Below are positions 12,239 to 24,166 of a DNA stretch of 64,000 nucleotides, piece after piece. Positions within the stretch are counted from its first letter, which is position 1, and every line of letters starts with the position of its first letter. Made by a program: the position numbers and the translations under genes. A model generated the notes under the pieces. That model was not told the DNA's origin. It was given only the letters and a program-made list of their open reading frames with translations, and did no database searches. Source of the DNA: Sipunculus nudus (lineage: Eukaryota > Annelida > Sipuncula > Golfingiida > Sipunculidae). The stretch is taken from the NCBI GenBank assembly GCA_026874595.1, contig CM049321.1, positions 22,871,979 through 22,935,978 on the forward strand, given 5' to 3'.

Positions 12239-12319
12239 TGGTCCGAAACCGGAATGGAAGTCTGCAGATGTAGATATTAATTATGCTAGCAATTAAAAAT
12301 TGGAGGTATTTACCTCCAA
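12239..12319 (+). mobile_element. Truncated SINE 3' tail (same family as 1180 and 59923)
   Basis: The text CCGAAACCGGAATGGAAGTC, then TGCAGATGTAGATATTAATTA, in pieces, matches the tail of the copy at 59923-60320. It ends in a perfect hairpin, ATTGGAGGTA-TT-TACCTCCAAT. The tRNA-like head is missing, as expected for a 5'-truncated retroposon. Confidence 0.6.
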
Positions 12320-13966
12320 TTAAAATAAATATTTAAAATATGTTTTTTTTAAAGTAGATATTGATTTTAAATTACAAAATTTGCGATACGTCAGTTTATC
12401 GTACATATGTTACTCTTTTTTTGTAGATACTGATTTTAAATTACATAATCATCTTTCTTTATTTGGATGGACGGAGATGTGGTGGGCGCTTGTATTTGTT
12501 GTTGTGATATATTGTATATTTAGATTGTTGGTTTGATTTTCTAAATGTTTGTATATTTGTATGTATGTTCATAGTTTTATATGAAGCGATGTCTTGCCTG
12601 TTGTTGCTTCAGTTGTATATATATCTTGATTTTTATTAAGAAAACGAGGATCTATGGTAAAATGGAGCAATATATCCAAATCTCAAGTAAAGTCTTTATT
12701 TAACAACCGTGATTACTTAACATTAAAAAACATGATAAAAATGAAGATGGAATATAACTTGCCTCAGTGTCTCTCCTTGATCTGTTGCAGGTCTGGTTAC
12801 GCTGAACGAATTTGATTTTTAGTTTCCCATGCCTCCACATGAGGGCGCTGCTCTAACAGACGAGGGGAGTGGGTTCATCTTCCCGTAACCTTATTACTAC
12901 CAAGTTAAACGCACAGTCACACAAACACACACATGTAGTAAATATAATATAGTACATATAGGATTCTCTCGTTATCATCGTACACTCTCTTAAAAACAAC
13001 ATAAAAGGGAGTGGCAGTATTTTAATAATAAAGAATAGTGATATAAATGCAAAATGAACAACCCAAAATGAACACGGCTCTCTGCGCTACACGCGACTAC
13101 AGGAAGATCAAATGTAAGGGAGGCATATGTAATCGCATGGTCTTATATAAAAAAGTATAATAAAGATATATATAAAATGCAGATAACCAGACCTCATTCC
13201 GTGTGAGCACCGAAATCAGGAAGAGAAACTAAGCCTTTGTCACCCTGTTAGGGCACTTCATATGTGACCCCGGGGTTGTAGGATCGCGGGTACGGTCGTG
13301 GGTTGCGGCCCAGGCTAGACCGTCCTCGCGAAAACCCCTGGCTAAGCTCTTCGCCACTAAGACGCGCCCTTTCTACCTAGCAGTATGATGTGTACACGTC
13401 ATGGGCGGCAGGTATATATATATTGGGTGATAATTGCTTTTATAATGGATGACGTCACACCGTACGAAATATATTGCGTGAAGTATTGCTCGAAACAATG
13501 GATATTATAATATATATATAACAATGGAAAAAGGCAAAGCGACGAAAATCACAATATATGCGTTACGTAGAAGTAAAAAAAAATCTCACGTGTGCACATA
13601 TGAATAAAAAAGAAATAGAACAATCCATATATATTCAAATACGGAAGGCGTGGAAGGCAAATGTGACGCTATTGGTCACGTGAACCGAATATTAATGAGT
13701 TGATTAAAACGGTTGCCTTTGAAGCATAGGTATGTAGAAAGGCACAGCAGTCTGGTGAGAAACACGCGATCACGTCATCGTGTAAACAGTCACGTGGTGC
13801 GCAATATGACTGGATTGCGTGTTTCTACATCGTTATGTCTGTCCATGATTCCTACTCGAGGTCAAGGCCACTCCTCAGTCGGATGGTATCCACTGACAAT
13901 TGGCATGGCTTGAATCTTCGTATCAATTTTACTACAAATAAATAGTAACAATTATATATGTGTGTG

Positions 13967-14046
<80 letters not shown>

Positions 14047-15220
14047 GTAATACCACGCTAACAGGACCATCTATGCGACCAGTGAAATCAGTCGTGTTAG
14101 GGAGATGGTTTTATTGATCAACCACCCTTCCGCCAAAGGTCGTTTATTTATTTTTAGTAAATATTTATACAGGGTGACATGTTAAGTAATAGCCCCTCTT
14201 TCCACATGGCCCAGGTTACGAATCTTCCGAGAGAAACCTCGTAAGAAAATGTCTCGTCAGCGCGATGGTCGTCATGCCGGATTTACATGTATAAATCAAT
14301 TGGTAGAAAGGTCTCTAACTCTATGATAAGTAAAATATATTACATAGTATACAGTGAACACATATGGAATTCTACTTGGTTTTTAAGGTTTTATTATTCT
14401 GGAAGGTATAATTAAGATTATGACTTAAAACTAAGAGTTTCATTGTTAATCTTTCCATTACAAATTATGTTCAATAGAACAGAACAATAAAATTATATAC
14501 AGAAATCACAAATCATCCAATTGTGCAGGTTCATCATCACATCATGTGTTTCTTAACCAGGCGTTATTACTTTCTTTGCCTGTATGAATAACGGATAACA
14601 GATACTACTAATGTATGACTGTATCTAAATAACCATATATAGCAAACGTTAGCCATATCCAACCCTCATTAAATAATAGGATGCTCAACGGCCCGGCAAC
14701 CCGGCGAGCAAGAGATCCGACACCCCGTCAGCCCTGTGGACCAGGGTTCCTGTGCTATCAATAAAATGAAATGTGACAGCATTGGTTCTGGCAGGTCCTC
14801 GCCAGGCTGGTTTCCGTTTTGCTTGCAACGGATAATAGGCCGATTAAGCGGGAACGAAGAGGGAGCAAAATTCAAAGAAAAAAACTTCGAAAAAAGTAGC
14901 CATATACACCCCTTTAAGGCACAAACTTTACATCTGTTTTTTTTTTAAGGGGGGGGGGGGGGGTAAACTTCACATATATCTCTGAGGGAATTAGAATTTA
15001 AATAAAAATTTGAAATAAGCGTTTTATAATTAGAAAAAAAAAGTTCCCGTTAACCGCAACACTCATATGCATAAGGCCACACGGAAACTTAAGACTTTTG
15101 GGTATTTTGTTTTTTCTTAATTTTCATCATCATGAAAATTGGCCTTAGCGATGGTTTGTGCAATACTGAAAACCTGTAGTCCTTTTATACGTCAAGAGCA
15201 CCCTCTTGTGGAGGACTTTG
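12320..15220. other. Gene-free stretch with simple repeats
   Basis: AT-rich. It includes a (TA)n tract at about 13965-14037 and a poly(G) run near 14949-14964. Sequence around 13230-13400 is locally GC-rich, but no tRNA, rRNA or exon was recognised there. Confidence 0.45.
13965..14037. repeat. (TA)n microsatellite
   Basis: Almost pure TA dinucleotides over about 70 bases, with (TG)n at the left edge. Confidence 0.95.
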
Positions 15221-15224
15221 AAAC

Positions 15225-15512
15225 CTACCCTCCTGCTCGGATGTGTTCCAGTTTCTGCTTCTGTTTTACCGTCTTCCAGTGGAAGTACACGTCATTGGAA
15301 GTGTTACACAGCAGACAACATCCCATAAACATCGTCAGTAGTCCAGCCACGCACAGAACGGGTATCAACGAGGCCCTGGGTTCACTAAGTGCACTCCTTC
15401 CGCCGGTTGACGTCAGAATTATGAGGTAGATGACGCCACCTGCGGCCATCAGTGCACCGAAGATTATCCAGCCGCATGACTGGTAGTAGGACGGCTGTAT
15501 ACACCTGCACAT
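15225..15512 (-). CDS. Small two-helix membrane protein, uncharacterised (95 aa)
   Basis: A single open frame from ATG (15510-15512) to TAG encodes a 95-residue protein. Residues about 13-34 (CGWIIFGALMAAGG then VIYLIILT) and 48-69 (SLIPVLCVAGLLTMFMGCCL) are strongly hydrophobic and read as two membrane-spanning helices joined by a short polar loop. The N-terminus is Cys-rich (MCRC) and the C-terminus is basic and Gln/Lys-rich (TVKQKQKLEHIR), likely cytosolic if both ends face the same side. A well-formed promoter lies 85-130 bases upstream, which supports a real gene. I do not recognise the family. The final codons overlap a possible donor (GG|GTAGGT), so the protein could continue in a downstream exon instead of ending here. 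No clear AATAAA was found. Confidence 0.6.
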   Translation of the reverse strand: MCRCIQPSYYQSCGWIIFGALMAAGGVIYLIILTSTGGRSALSEPRASLIPVLCVAGLLTMFMGCCLLCNTSNDVYFHWKTVKQKQKLEHIRAGG

Positions 15513-15593
15513 TTTACCGTTTACATCTTCCTCTCAAGTAATATTTCCGTTTCCGGGCTATCTATGTCACAGAATCCATGTGCTGCACGGTGC

Positions 15594-15640
15594 CTCTTAT
15601 ATGACGTCACTTCCTGTAATATAAACGTGAACCAATCAGG
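15594..15640 (-). promoter_or_regulatory. Composite CCAAT / ETS / CRE / TATA promoter of the two-helix protein gene
   Basis: Read on the minus strand: CCTGATTGGT (inverted CCAAT box, 15631-15640), then ACAGGAAG (ETS-like core), immediately followed by the full palindromic CRE TGACGTCA, then ATATAAGAG as TATA box. The TATA-like element lies about 85 bases before the ATG, leaving room for a start site near 15570 and a short leader. The spacing and order are those of a focused promoter. Binding is inferred from motifs only. Confidence 0.6.
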
Positions 15641-17865
15641 CTTCGAAATAATATATCCCCCTTAAGTAATGTCTCGCGTTTAAAATAAATAGAGAAAAGT
15701 CAAAATAATTCATTTTTTTCTTGTTTCACATGCGGCATGTATTTTCCTAATTCTAACTGTACGCCCAAATCCACTTCCTTTACAGCTAGCTGTGTTGCAA
15801 GTCAACTTGCATGACAGTTATCAAATAAAGAATACCCGCGGTTTGTTCTGTTTAACATATTAACTCCTTCTGACTGGTTATAACATACCGGGGAGCTTAT
15901 AGTAAATCATATGCTGTGGGAGATCCCTGGAATATCCTTTGAGAAAACAAGACACATTCGACTTAACGATAACATTATCGTATCGGATTCATCATAAAAT
16001 GAAGATATGTAAAATACACTTCGGAAGTGTTTGTTATTTAACATACCGTTTGATAAGCATTGATCAGTGGAGATAAGCAGCAAAATATAATAGATTAGCG
16101 GCAAAATATATCTGCCCTGTGTTCTCCCCAAGCCACTTCGAGCCAGCAACTCCCTGGGTAAACTTGTTACCATGTATCACCTGCCTTCGGTCTGGCTCTC
16201 TGAGCAAAGGCCACGCGAATCATTGGCCATTCTGATTGGGAGGCGGTTTCATGCGGCGCGGTTGCAAAGTTTTTGTTTTCTATGGGAGTTCTGTTTTCAT
16301 TCATAAGCATCATATTTAGCTAAATTGCTTAATCATTCAAACTCATCCTATTTGAAGCCCGCAAATGTTTAATTTTCATTGTCTCAAACACAATATTTAA
16401 TTTAATGCGATTTTGTCCCGGAAAGCGATGGAAGGTCTAGAGCACGTATCCTTTTCAGCATATATGCAAATTCACGAAAACTAGACCAAGCTGAGTCTCG
16501 ATTATGATCGGGAGTATATTACTACAAAACAGCTGATACAAACGGCATTCGACATAGAGGCGGGGCATGTGGGACAAATCCGTTATAGTTGGATTGTGTC
16601 AATTGTGGCACTCGCTCGGTTTCGCCTCACGATGCCATGCATGACCCACGTATCTATAAAGCTTGCGTGATATGACATTTCACTGGCCTATAACCAATAC
16701 TTACATTTCCTTATAAAACTCAGGTTATTCGACCAAAACACCAAACAGAAAAACAACAAACCAGCCAAACGACAACAAAAACGATCATTCACATCTCATA
16801 TGACGTACGGTGGCTCTTTCATTACCTCTGATGAAAAGGCGTTTATTACCACTAAAAACATCAATACCCGGAATCTTCACATGTATGGAAATGTACGGTC
16901 GGTGATTTAGGACGATTATCATTACGATTTCTTTCTTATTATCTCGAAATTTTGATATTTTATCCACCATGTATGCATTGTAACAACCGGATTCAAGAAG
17001 CATCTACCAGTGGGTCTTTCATCCAATATAAAGACCTTAATACCGGGAAGTATATAAAAATATATACCCTTTTTTATAGGAAATATAAGGAGTCGTTTTT
17101 ATTTCAAGTTTGTTACTTTTATCAGCTACTAATGTGGAAACACGTCGGTGTTCACTTTCCTTTAAAAAATACCTTTCCGTGCACGTATTTGTCAGTCTAA
17201 GACAGACGGAAAGGTGTTATTGTGGCCCCTGAGTAACGTGTAGACGGAAAACAAAGTGAATGCCTGTGGACCAAATTAAAGTCAGTTGGGCTTTATCCAA
17301 AATGAATAAAGTTCAAATAATAATTATTTAGATCATCAAGGTCATAGTTATAATTAATCATGACGTATTTTATTCTGTAAACCTGTCTATATTGCGTCTT
17401 ATAATGTATGATGTGTTTTGCTTTACACCAATCAAATAATTGTTACAACCCCAATTGAGTCAGTTAAAATAATTTTTACTGATTTTGATATGAAAAAAAT
17501 ATAAAATTCACTCATACATCGACAAACGTTTTTATAAATGGATCTAGGGCTGCCATGTACTCAAATGTTTATGTTTGAACTTAAAGACTTGAAGCGTCAC
17601 AGATTAAGTACATACGCCATTGCGAGTCCATAAACGTTTATGAACCACTAATTTGTGTAATACAGTTTATATTAAACGCAAAAGATAAAAATGAACATAT
17701 CCTAGAAATCTATACATTCTAAGGAATACAATCCTCCGCCATGTGGATGTTCCTGTTATGAGATGGTCACCAATATTCCAAGGTTCATTCGTGGATAAGT
17801 GAATGTACATTTGTGAATATGTGAATATTTCTTAATGACGTTCCTGAATCCGGTTAATTTAATGG

Positions 17866-18080
17866 AAGGGGCGGATGCAGGATTTAGGAAAAGGAGGGGT
17901 CCAACTCAGGAGGACTAATGACAAAACCTAAAAAACCAGGTCCCAGACAGGGGGGGGGGTGTTCCAAGCCACAAAAATTGGTTAAAAACCCTTAAAAAGA
18001 TTGCTGCGGCTGATAAGGGGGGGGGGGGGGGGGTTCGGACCTCCGCTTCTTGATCGAGCCGCGCTAAAATCTTCACTGGT
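17866..18080 (+). repeat. Dispersed repeat beginning GGGGCGGATNCAGGA, copy 1
   Basis: GGGGCGGATGCAGGATTTAG is followed by GTCCAACTCAGGAGGACTAAT and AAACCTAAAAAACCAGGTCC, in pieces, and poly(G) runs. The same order of phrases occurs at 53572-53790. It is non-coding. Confidence 0.7.
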
Positions 18081-18629
18081 CCATTTCCAAAATGCCCTGA
18101 AAATTTCATGAGATTCCATTAAAGAATCGTGAGTTATGTTGTTAAAAAATATACTCTCCTTGGGGCGGCACAAATGAAGTTGTAGGAATATGTTATACCA
18201 TCGCTTAAAAATGACCACTTGTAAGGGCTCCGTGGAGAAATAGTCAAAATATGCATGTAATTACTTGTTATCTGACTCTCAACATTTTCATTGCCAAATT
18301 GGTCTTAGCGACTCATTTAATTACGGTTTAGCCAAGGATAAATAAAAAAAAGTGCTGTATTTCCGATTTTCTCTGTCTGCGTCTGAACAACGACTTGATG
18401 CAACGCAGCTGTTTATAGGTACCCTGGTATCAAAATAAACTGATGCCTAGACGAACGTCCATGTAATATTCAGCAGGATGCTTTTTATATTGTACAATTG
18501 GAACGATTATTGATAGCCAGTGAGAGAACTGAGTCAACATATATTTACGTCAGAATCATTAAATCAAGTAACCTTCAAGGTACGTTAAGTGGAATCATGG
18601 CAATCAATTAACATATCCACTTGGCTTCT

Positions 18630-18633
<4 letters not shown>

Positions 18634-18686
<53 letters not shown>
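18634..18686. repeat. (TA)n microsatellite
   Basis: Uninterrupted TA dinucleotides. Confidence 0.95.
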
Positions 18687-18689
<3 letters not shown>

Positions 18690-18858
18690 TTATTGAAACC
18701 TGTCTGAAAGATCCTTAGTCTAATAAAACCATGCAGCTGTCTAATAAATCCACCCTTGAGTGAACCGAAAGGATTCACATTTGCTATAACTTACCTGTCT
18801 AATAAGACAAACAATTCAATTAAAACTATTATTAAGGGTTTACTATATATATAAATAA

Positions 18859-18895
<37 letters not shown>

Positions 18896-19234
18896 ACACG
18901 TGTGAAGCACTATTGAATCTCTTGCACCGCAGCAAATTTAAACAACAGTTTATATGATTTACCAATAACCGGAGATACGGACTTTCCTAAAGTTGCAAGG
19001 AACCATTTCTACTTGAAATGCGTTTCTGGGTATACACTTTTATTGGAAGTTCTCCGCAAAAACTCATAACTCCTAGCCCTGATATTACAGTCTGAAGGGG
19101 AAACAGCACACTTGTTCGTGGGATATTGGCAATATATTTGTACAATTACCTTTGTGTGTAAACACACATAACCCAGAGATTTTCTTGGTACGGTTCTTAT
19201 AATGGAGATCAAGGGTCTAGAATTAATACATTAT

Positions 19235-19420
19235 ACTGTACAGGGGTATCCCCGCGTACGGGCACCTTAATATTACCTGATTACGGACACCTCTAATTAC
19301 CGGACACACCATATATCTGTGTTGCGGGCAATGCTTTTATTTTATTATTACACGTACCTCTCTATTACGAACACCTCTGTATTACGGATATTTCTCTAAT
19401 ATGGACACATCTCTTTTATG
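19235..19420 (-). repeat. Dispersed degenerate repeat related to the 34 bp minisatellite
   Basis: Repeated variants of CACCTCT(A/C)(T/A)ATTACGGACA occur here. Their reverse complement, TGTCCGTAAT...AGAGGTG, is the theme of the array at 24167-25265 and its decayed right edge. Confidence 0.5.
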
Positions 19421-19941
19421 AACACATGAAGCGGTGCCACGAAAAGTACAATCTGAAGCGCGTGGCTGCTCTAAAAAGAACGCCTTTTTATTACGAGGAT
19501 TAGTTAAAGAAAGTCTCTAATCTGGGTGATTTCTTCATATTGAACTTACAACCAAATCTATTTCCCCATAACATAAGAGGCCTTGTATATGTGAACATTG
19601 AAAGGATGAACAATATATTTGTATATATATATATATTTGATATTATTTAGCATATGCTGCACGCAGCAACATAGGACAGTACAAGTCACAATCTGTTGCT
19701 GAATAAGACAAATATCATTTGCTGCACAACACTTCTACAGACTGCAGTTTGAAATCTAGGAGCTTTTGGCTGTATTATAACAGTAACATGTTATGCACAT
19801 GAGGCAGCAATAAATAACAGGTTAACAGGTGTACAGGCTGCAGTTCAAAAGCAATCAACAGCTGACTGTGTATAATAGCGCGCTACACAGAAGGTCAAAC
19901 AAACCATGCACTGTGAGACACCATGCATCAGCAACACTCAC

Positions 19942-20057
19942 CTATAGCAGTGCTGACCAAATTCCCGAGCAGGCTGCCGTCCGGGCAGCAAACAGTCCTA
20001 GCTATGGGTGCATTTAGTTTTAAGACTACATCATGCTCGGCCAGGGTTGCAATAGTC
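19942..20057 (-). CDS. Possible orphan exon, function unknown
   Basis: On the minus strand a 116-base segment is bounded by a TATTTCCAG acceptor and a consensus GTGAGT donor, and is open in one frame for 38 codons. The translation includes TIATLAEHDVVLKLNAP and RTVCCPDGSLLGNLVSTAI. No neighbouring exon was identified and the family is not recognised. It could be an exon of a gene with long introns or a chance match to splice consensus. Confidence 0.15.
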
Positions 20058-21963
20058 CTGGAAATACTGGTACTCCCGTGTTTTATAACAGTGTACAGTG
20101 CATTACAATGCCACAGGTCCGGAGCAAATTTAATGAGACGTACGGGTTCACCCAGCCTTTGCCGCCCGTACTAATCGATAAACAGGTCTATTTATAGCCT
20201 CTCGAGTCACGTGTTTAGGTGCTGTCCCAGGTCCTATCTTCAGTTTACCAAGGGAAGTATTAATTTAACGACCATAATGGAACATGTCTGTTTTAGCATT
20301 TCACCTATTGATTGATTTGTTTTTATATGGACCCGTTGTGTCTCATTAAGGTCAAGGTCACATAGATTGTCATAAATGGGTCAACCAATTTGATTCTGAA
20401 AACAAGCAACAATTGGTTGATAAAATATTTCTCAAGGAAAGTTTATCAAGTTTATCTTTGTTTTCCTCAATACAGGAGACAGTTCAAATGCTGTTGCATC
20501 AGTACAAAATTTATCAGTGTTTTGTCATATTTTCCTGTCATCAAAAAAGGGTGGGGTCACTTTCAAATGATATACAAGCAGCTAGCAGTCAGACAAACTC
20601 GTCAGACGAAAAAAAAGTATGGCTTTACAGTTAATTTCAATTAACGGAACCATCGAGAAATGATTAAATTAGCGGAGTACATGTTACTGGTATACCGGTA
20701 TTAATTGAGCCGTCATTTCGATGTTAACTGGCTTCCCTTAATCACATTTTCCCCCGTAAACTAGCATTTAATTTTCCAAGGCTTTTGCCACTAATTTTAC
20801 CTTTTGGCGAAAATGAAGTTCAGAATATGCAGGTAATAATGCACCTCAGGACATTGTTAAGAAAAATTGTTAAGTCTTATACGCGAATTTCAGTGCTGCC
20901 AATCTATCCATGTAACATACATTATCTCACACAAGGTTTATTTTTATATGTTTTCTTTCTTTTGCCGGGGTTAATATTTTTTTATATTTTTTTTCTAAAA
21001 TCACCTTCTTCAGCTGGTAATTATTGCCTGTTTTTTTTTCTGAAGAAATCGAGTGAAGTAGACATGTTTTGTCAATATTTCATAATACTGACGTCTTATT
21101 AGCGATTTTTTTTGGTCTGCAATCTGGCCAACGTTTCACAAAATCACTTGATATATGGAATAATGAAATAAATATATGTACTTCCATACCTGATGCTTGT
21201 TTAGAAGTTTCAGGTGCTGTAAAATTATATAAAAATTAACTATTGATTTTTACTTGATTTCACACTTTTTCTCGGATAATGTTGTACTCTTTCTTATTAA
21301 ATTTTATATTTGTTTTCCCATTACTTTCCCCACTTTCCCAGAGTGGCAGCACTGGCCTTACAGCAATAACAAAATAAACACAATGTAGAAATTAACCTTA
21401 TAGTAGGAATATATTATGTGAGCATTAATTTCAGCAATAAAGAGTGCCGATAGTAGTATTCATCCATTATCGCCCGCATGCGCCAACTTTTAATGGAACC
21501 GCCATACAATGTACACACATACTTTCATTCGATGATACGGTATTACATGTGATCTTATTTAAGTCTTAGAAACAACATAAATAAAGAGGAGCTGTAGCTT
21601 TACAAATAGTTCAGATTATGGTTAAGGCTTGGGTTGTATCTATATTGTGTTCCGTTGATACGACGAAATGTCACTCAAAGCAAATAGGCAACTGTATCGA
21701 CGTGTCGTATCCGTATGTATCAATATATCAGTATATCGGTCAAGCCCTGTATGATAGAAGACGGATATTAAAATAAAGTGGAGAATCTTTGATAGTTTTA
21801 GTGACAGAGGTTCCTAGGTGAATAATGTCCATATGAAAAACTGATGGCTTCTATCGAAACTTTGATGTTTATTAAACGAAACGTTTATTCTGGTAAAACC
21901 AATACGCACTACCATTCCCTTAAAGGGCGACCAAATGGAGTATAGTTATATACTCATAGGAAG

Positions 21964-22734
21964 TTATGCATGTGCCAGATGAGCATGCAGGGATGGTTGA
22001 AGCTGAACTGCATAACCAAGTTCATGTAAAACCGCCTCACAGTGCTTATTTATGTCATTGAAGTCGCCCGCATTGAAGTCCTTGACCTCCACAGAGGTTA
22101 TGTAGGAGTTTTCACGAGCCGTTCCAAAAACGCCATCGTCCTTATCAGCGTTAGTATTCCTAGAAATCCAGTCTTCAACAACAGCGGGCAATGTCAACTT
22201 GATAAACTGAAAAAAGGATTCGGATACTTTAAATGGCCTTTCTGCAAGATCCTCGTATTTCAGTGTCATGATGTTTGCAGGGTATTCTGAGGCTATACGT
22301 TCAGTGGCTAAAATATTTTCAATCATGTTTTTGCATAATGATTTCATTTGTTTGGAACGTTCATATCCAATTTTTTTCCGTATTGAAATAAACATGCCCC
22401 ATGTGTCTCTGACATAATGTCCAACTTTAATATATGGGTTTTCAGCAGTCAAACGCTGTTCAAATGTCATGTGCAGACGCACTGTTTTCAGAGCGGTTGC
22501 ACTTGTTGATGAGCAGCGGTTTACTAACAGACGCACACACGTCCTAATATCCTCGAGTTGACGGAAACACTCTCTGTGGCACATGGCGCTTAAAGATAAT
22601 TCACTAGAGCTTTTTTCCGACTTGGAACTGTTCTCATAAAAGGTTCGTAAATGCTGCAGCCATGGTTCCGTGTAGTTAAATTTACATCTCGAAGCTTTGT
22701 ATGCTTCAAGCCACGATGCTTTGTTGATACATGT
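21964..22734 (-). CDS. Carbohydrate (GlcNAc/Gal-type) sulfotransferase, C-terminal part; possibly broken at its 5' end
   Basis: An open frame of about 256 codons ends at TGA 21964-21966. The furthest upstream ATG is at 22584, but the frame stays open to 22734, and the extra 50 residues (with NYTE and NSSK glycosylation sites) fit the family better than a start at 22584. Visible landmarks: an AMCHREC segment like the ALC..P.C of CHST enzymes, ALKTVRLHMTF (V-L-K-x-V-R-like), HYVRDTWGMFISIRKK (the 3'-phosphosulfate-binding RDPRG...SR region), KSLC, and LKYEDLAERPFKV (YEDLA..P). These are hallmarks of Golgi type II sulfotransferases that move sulfate from PAPS to sugar chains. The N-terminal membrane anchor and 5'-PSB loop are not visible. 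In-frame stop 22735-22737 lies just upstream, so either an upstream exon is spliced in or the locus is a truncated or frameshifted copy. RDTWG replaces the usual RDPRG. Confidence 0.7.
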   Translation of the reverse strand, partial: TCINKASWLEAYKASRCKFNYTEPWLQHLRTFYENSSKSEKSSSELSLSAMCHRECFRQLEDIRTCVRLLVNRCSSTSATALKTVRLHMTFEQRLTAENPYIKVGHYVRDTWGMFISIRKKIGYERSKQMKSLCKNMIENILATERIASEYPANIMTLKYEDLAERPFKVSESFFQFIKLTLPAVVEDWISRNTNADKDDGVFGTARENSYITSVEVKDFNAGDFNDINKHCEAVLHELGYAVQLQPSLHAHLAHA

Positions 22735-22737
22735 TTA

Positions 22738-24166
22738 ATGCAGTTCATGAATGATATCCCCCATTTGCCTTTTGGGAAATGTTTGTTACAGGAATAAAGC
22801 TTTCGGCTGCGCTGTTCTCTTAAAACCTGGAATGTTCCCATAGCAAAAATAAATGTAGAAGAATATTGTTGATATTTTTCGGGAAATTTGAAAAAAATAT
22901 GTTTTTCTTTATCCCTTATCTAATATCCGTCATTTGTTAACTTGAATTGATTGATCGAGTTTTCTTCATTTATTCCCTAAAGTTAAATAACGCCTTAATT
23001 AATTATCCTAATCCGTGCGCACCCTGTGTTCGAATAAAAAAAACTTACTCTACAAGCAGCGGTTACATGAAAGGAGACCTGGGACAACTGCAGTGTACAA
23101 CCGCTGCATAAAGAGCGGAAAGTTCTGGACTATGACTTGCATTCGGACTGGCAGGGTGTGAACCTTGCCGTATCCAATTGGCGACAGCACAAGTTTAGAA
23201 ATAAATAGTGCAGGATGATTGGAATGAATTTAGGTAGATTTGCTATCATCATTTTCAGTTCTAATGGTTTCAGCTGATTAAAGGGTTCTCTTCCTATAAC
23301 TGACGTCTGTTAACTAAAGATAATCTCTTGAACGTTTTATAAAAAAAACAGGCCGGAAAACAAAGATCCCATGGCATACAGGTTGTTTGTTTTGTTTTAT
23401 ATCCAATTGTTTATAATAACAAGTGCCACAATATTTCAGTGATTTTGATTCCTACGGGTGAATATCAAAAGATATTATTCAATATTTCTGCATACTTTCT
23501 TATAGTTTCGTTCACTGATTGAGAACTGGCGGCCCGCAGGTACTTTCGATATAGCTCACCTTAAAATAATGTTCCATAGGCCCTAATTTCTCTTTTATGT
23601 TTCTGTCCATCATGGGCCTTATTTAGGAAGGATGGGGCAGGGGAGGGCTTGATTTGCCTATAATCTGAGGTATATTGTTTGGAATTTTGGGCAGCAGTTA
23701 TGAATCTTGAGCAAAACGTACGTTTCTATAACGCATATGTACACTCCATGATATGTATTTGTTGAGTAATAGGATCAATGGTATTCTGGAAGTGGTGCGT
23801 TTATTTTTTTATTTTTGCCTAAACTTAACTGGAAGAATTTTTTTTTTTGGGGGGGGGGGGGGGGATATAAGATATGAAATGAGTTGTAAGGATTTCAGAA
23901 TCAAACACGCTGTAAATTTTGTTTACCCTAACTCATAAAAAAATAATGCCAGGGGATTTTTATCTGAATTTTCGATAAATATCAAAATATACTGTGTATC
24001 TGCATTAAATGTGATGGAATAAACTGTTGTTGTTAAATTAATAAAACTTAATTAAAACGCTTATAAACAAAAGTTTCTGTTACTCAAAATATAGGGACTT
24101 CTACATACACTGGCGTCTTTATAAATGTAGTGAATATGGTAATGTTGTCCGTTGTATCCGGAAAAT
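22738..24166. other. Flank upstream of the sulfotransferase; no exon supported
   Basis: AT-rich. A minus-strand frame at 22590-22841 overlaps the sulfotransferase in another frame and has no family resemblance. A CCAATTGG and a GTAAGTTT donor-like site near 23050-23180 could belong to a 5' non-coding exon, but nothing links them to the gene. A poly(G) run lies at about 23850-23863. Confidence 0.35.

Larger units (their letters stand above)
15641..21963. other. Gene-poor stretch with dispersed repeats
   Basis: Contains a repeat at 17866-18080, (TA)n at 18634-18686 followed by a (TG)n tract near 18872-18895, a 'CACCTCTNNATTACGGACA' repeat at 19235-19420, and one possible orphan exon at 19942-20057 (see that entry). 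No complete gene was found on either strand. Confidence 0.45.
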
